The translations under genes and the position numbers were made by a program. This document shows positions 63,064 to 64,000 of a stretch of 64,000 bases of DNA, one piece after another. The notes under the pieces are model-generated. The model had not been told where the DNA came from, did not search any database, and was given only the letters and a program-made list of their open reading frames with translations. The stretch is from Flagellimonas sp. 389 (GTDB taxonomy: Bacteria > Bacteroidota > Bacteroidia > Flavobacteriales > Flavobacteriaceae): the NCBI RefSeq assembly GCF_018449435.1, contig NZ_JAHCMU010000006.1, positions 124,001-188,000 on the forward strand. Direction: 5' to 3'. Position 1 is the first letter of the stretch. The number at the start of each line of letters is the position of its first letter.

Positions 63064-64000
63064 TCAATCTGGATCTGTATTGTTACTTATATTGATGTTA
63101 GTGGAATTGTTTACAGTAATATCTGTATTTAAAATATTATTTGTAATTGATATATTGCTTGAGTTTTCTATGAAGTTAGCCTTTTGATCAACAGAAATCA
63201 ACTCACAGTTTGTAAAAGTTAGGGGGTCATTTGAACGTGCTTCAATGCTTCTTAAATTAATTGGTCTATAATCTACATTTATAGTTTCATTCGTAACGCT
63301 AACATTTGTTAAAGTGGCTCCTCGAGAAAAATAAGCTATACTGAAGTCAACATCTGAAGTAAACTCATTTCCATAGAACTCCCCCCCATCTATGTTTTCA
63401 AATCCAAGTGCATTTTTATTATTGATAAATTTATTGTCAAAGACCTTAAAATCTTTTCCACCAAGAATCATTGCATTGCCGTAACCTTCGATTGTGTTAC
63501 CCGAAATTGTATAATTATAAGTGAATTCACCGTCCCACTCACTAATGTTGGATTGTAGATTCAAAGCATAGTTAAAAGGTTTACCATCCTCATCGATTCT
63601 AGCCTTCATTGTATTATTTCGAATAATAATATCATTGGCTGCTATATTACCGATTCTACTGTCAAAAAAGTTTTCTTCAATAGTAATATTGGAGCAAGTA
63701 AATAAAACAACGTCTCCCGCATGATTGTTTTTAAAAGTATTCCCTCTTAAAGTAACATTTTCAATTCGATTATATTCCAAAAGCTCTCCACTTTCCGTAC
63801 GCTCTCTATACGCTTCGAAACTTACTCCATACCTAGGAGAGGTACCTCCTGTTCCAAAAGTACTACCATCCTCAACAGGTCCAAGACCAGTATCGAGAAT
63901 TTGGCAGTTCTCTATAAGAATTCCATCACCGTCCAAAATACTCATACCATTTCGCCTAGCAGCCTCTATCGTGCAATTTCTCATGGTTACGTTTTTCGAA
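63064..64000 (-). CDS. Right-handed parallel beta-helix protein (5' truncated by window edge)
   Basis: At least 312 codons. The frame is open to the right end of the window, where it reads SKNVTMRNCTIEA, so the ATG at 63984 is internal and the true start lies beyond 64000. It shows repeated N-x-[IV]-[ST] and IxxNTxxx rungs (NITIEENFF, DIIIRNNTMKA, NYTISGNTIEGYG, SINISNNT-like end) of a parallel beta-helix. Such proteins are often polysaccharide lyases, epimerases or surface-bound. It may process the polymer of this locus, but no catalytic residue can be placed. Confidence 0.85.
   Translation of the reverse strand, partial: SKNVTMRNCTIEAARRNGMSILDGDGILIENCQILDTGLGPVEDGSTFGTGGTSPRYGVSFEAYRERTESGELLEYNRIENVTLRGNTFKNNHAGDVVLFTCSNITIEENFFDSRIGNIAANDIIIRNNTMKARIDEDGKPFNYALNLQSNISEWDGEFTYNYTISGNTIEGYGNAMILGGKDFKVFDNKFINNKNALGFENIDGGEFYGNEFTSDVDFSIAYFSRGATLTNVSVTNETINVDYRPINLRSIEARSNDPLTFTNCELISVDQKANFIENSSNISITNNILNTDITVNNSTNINISNNTDPD

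Overview
The window looks like a chromosomal segment of a Flavobacteriaceae bacterium (phylum Bacteroidota), probably marine; the genus cannot be fixed from the sequence. The evidence is AT-rich DNA, gldF-gldG gliding genes next to dnaN, secreted two-part RHS proteins, TANNTTTG-type -7 promoter boxes and a wzc/wza/capD-type exopolysaccharide locus. No rRNA, tRNA, CRISPR array or complete insertion sequence was seen.

Region 1 (1-11.5 kb) is a polymorphic-toxin (RHS) locus: a large secreted YD-repeat protein, a small secreted lipocalin-like protein, and a 1575-residue RHS-core protein with an unrecognised C-terminal tip. A candidate immunity lipoprotein follows, then a train of AT-rich orphan tip fragments and candidate immunity genes. 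The cassettes are separated by a recurring, hairpin-rich non-coding element (four copies of differing completeness, about 9225, 10003, 10627 and 11371). Its stems are largely kept while their sequence drifts. This is the most novel-looking feature of the window.

Region 2 (11.5-17 kb, minus strand) holds a lone PhnD-like binding lipoprotein, an M43 metalloprotease overlapping a sterol-desaturase-family membrane protein, a Crp/Fnr-type regulator, and a membrane-anchored MutS-type ATPase.

Region 3 (17-28.7 kb) is an acetate/short-chain-acid uptake and sensing block: a CBS/DUF294 protein and a DnaQ-type exonuclease on the plus strand, converging on a minus-strand series of porin, DUF4212 subunit, ActP-like symporter, a small membrane protein, a symporter-histidine kinase hybrid, a receiver-only response regulator and acetyl-CoA synthetase. 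A small zinc-ribbon/HTH protein resembling IS1 InsA lies just downstream of purC and upstream of the porin.

Region 4 (28.7-39.4 kb) is mostly housekeeping: purC, phoH, a SAM hydrolase, a small monooxygenase whose stop codon lies in a 7-bp tandem repeat, gldF, gldG, dnaN, a DUF4870 protein, mnmE and two PAP2 phosphatases.

Region 5 (39.5-64 kb) is a capsule/exopolysaccharide locus. A plus-strand CpsB-type phosphatase converges on a minus-strand operon (aminotransferase, CapD-type dehydratase, Wza, Wzc). After a 468-bp divergent intergenic region, a plus-strand operon of 14 genes runs to 63.0 kb: two epimerases, two UDP-sugar dehydrogenases, a flippase, a pyruvyltransferase-family protein, glycosyltransferases, a TupA-like ATP-grasp protein, an EpsG-type polymerase, a formyltransferase, a polysaccharide deacetylase and a CapK-like adenylate-forming protein. 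Together they predict a Wzx/Wzy-type polymer rich in uronic acids, with a possibly N-formylated 4-amino-4,6-dideoxy sugar and perhaps pyruvate groups. A beta-helix protein entering from the right edge converges on this operon.
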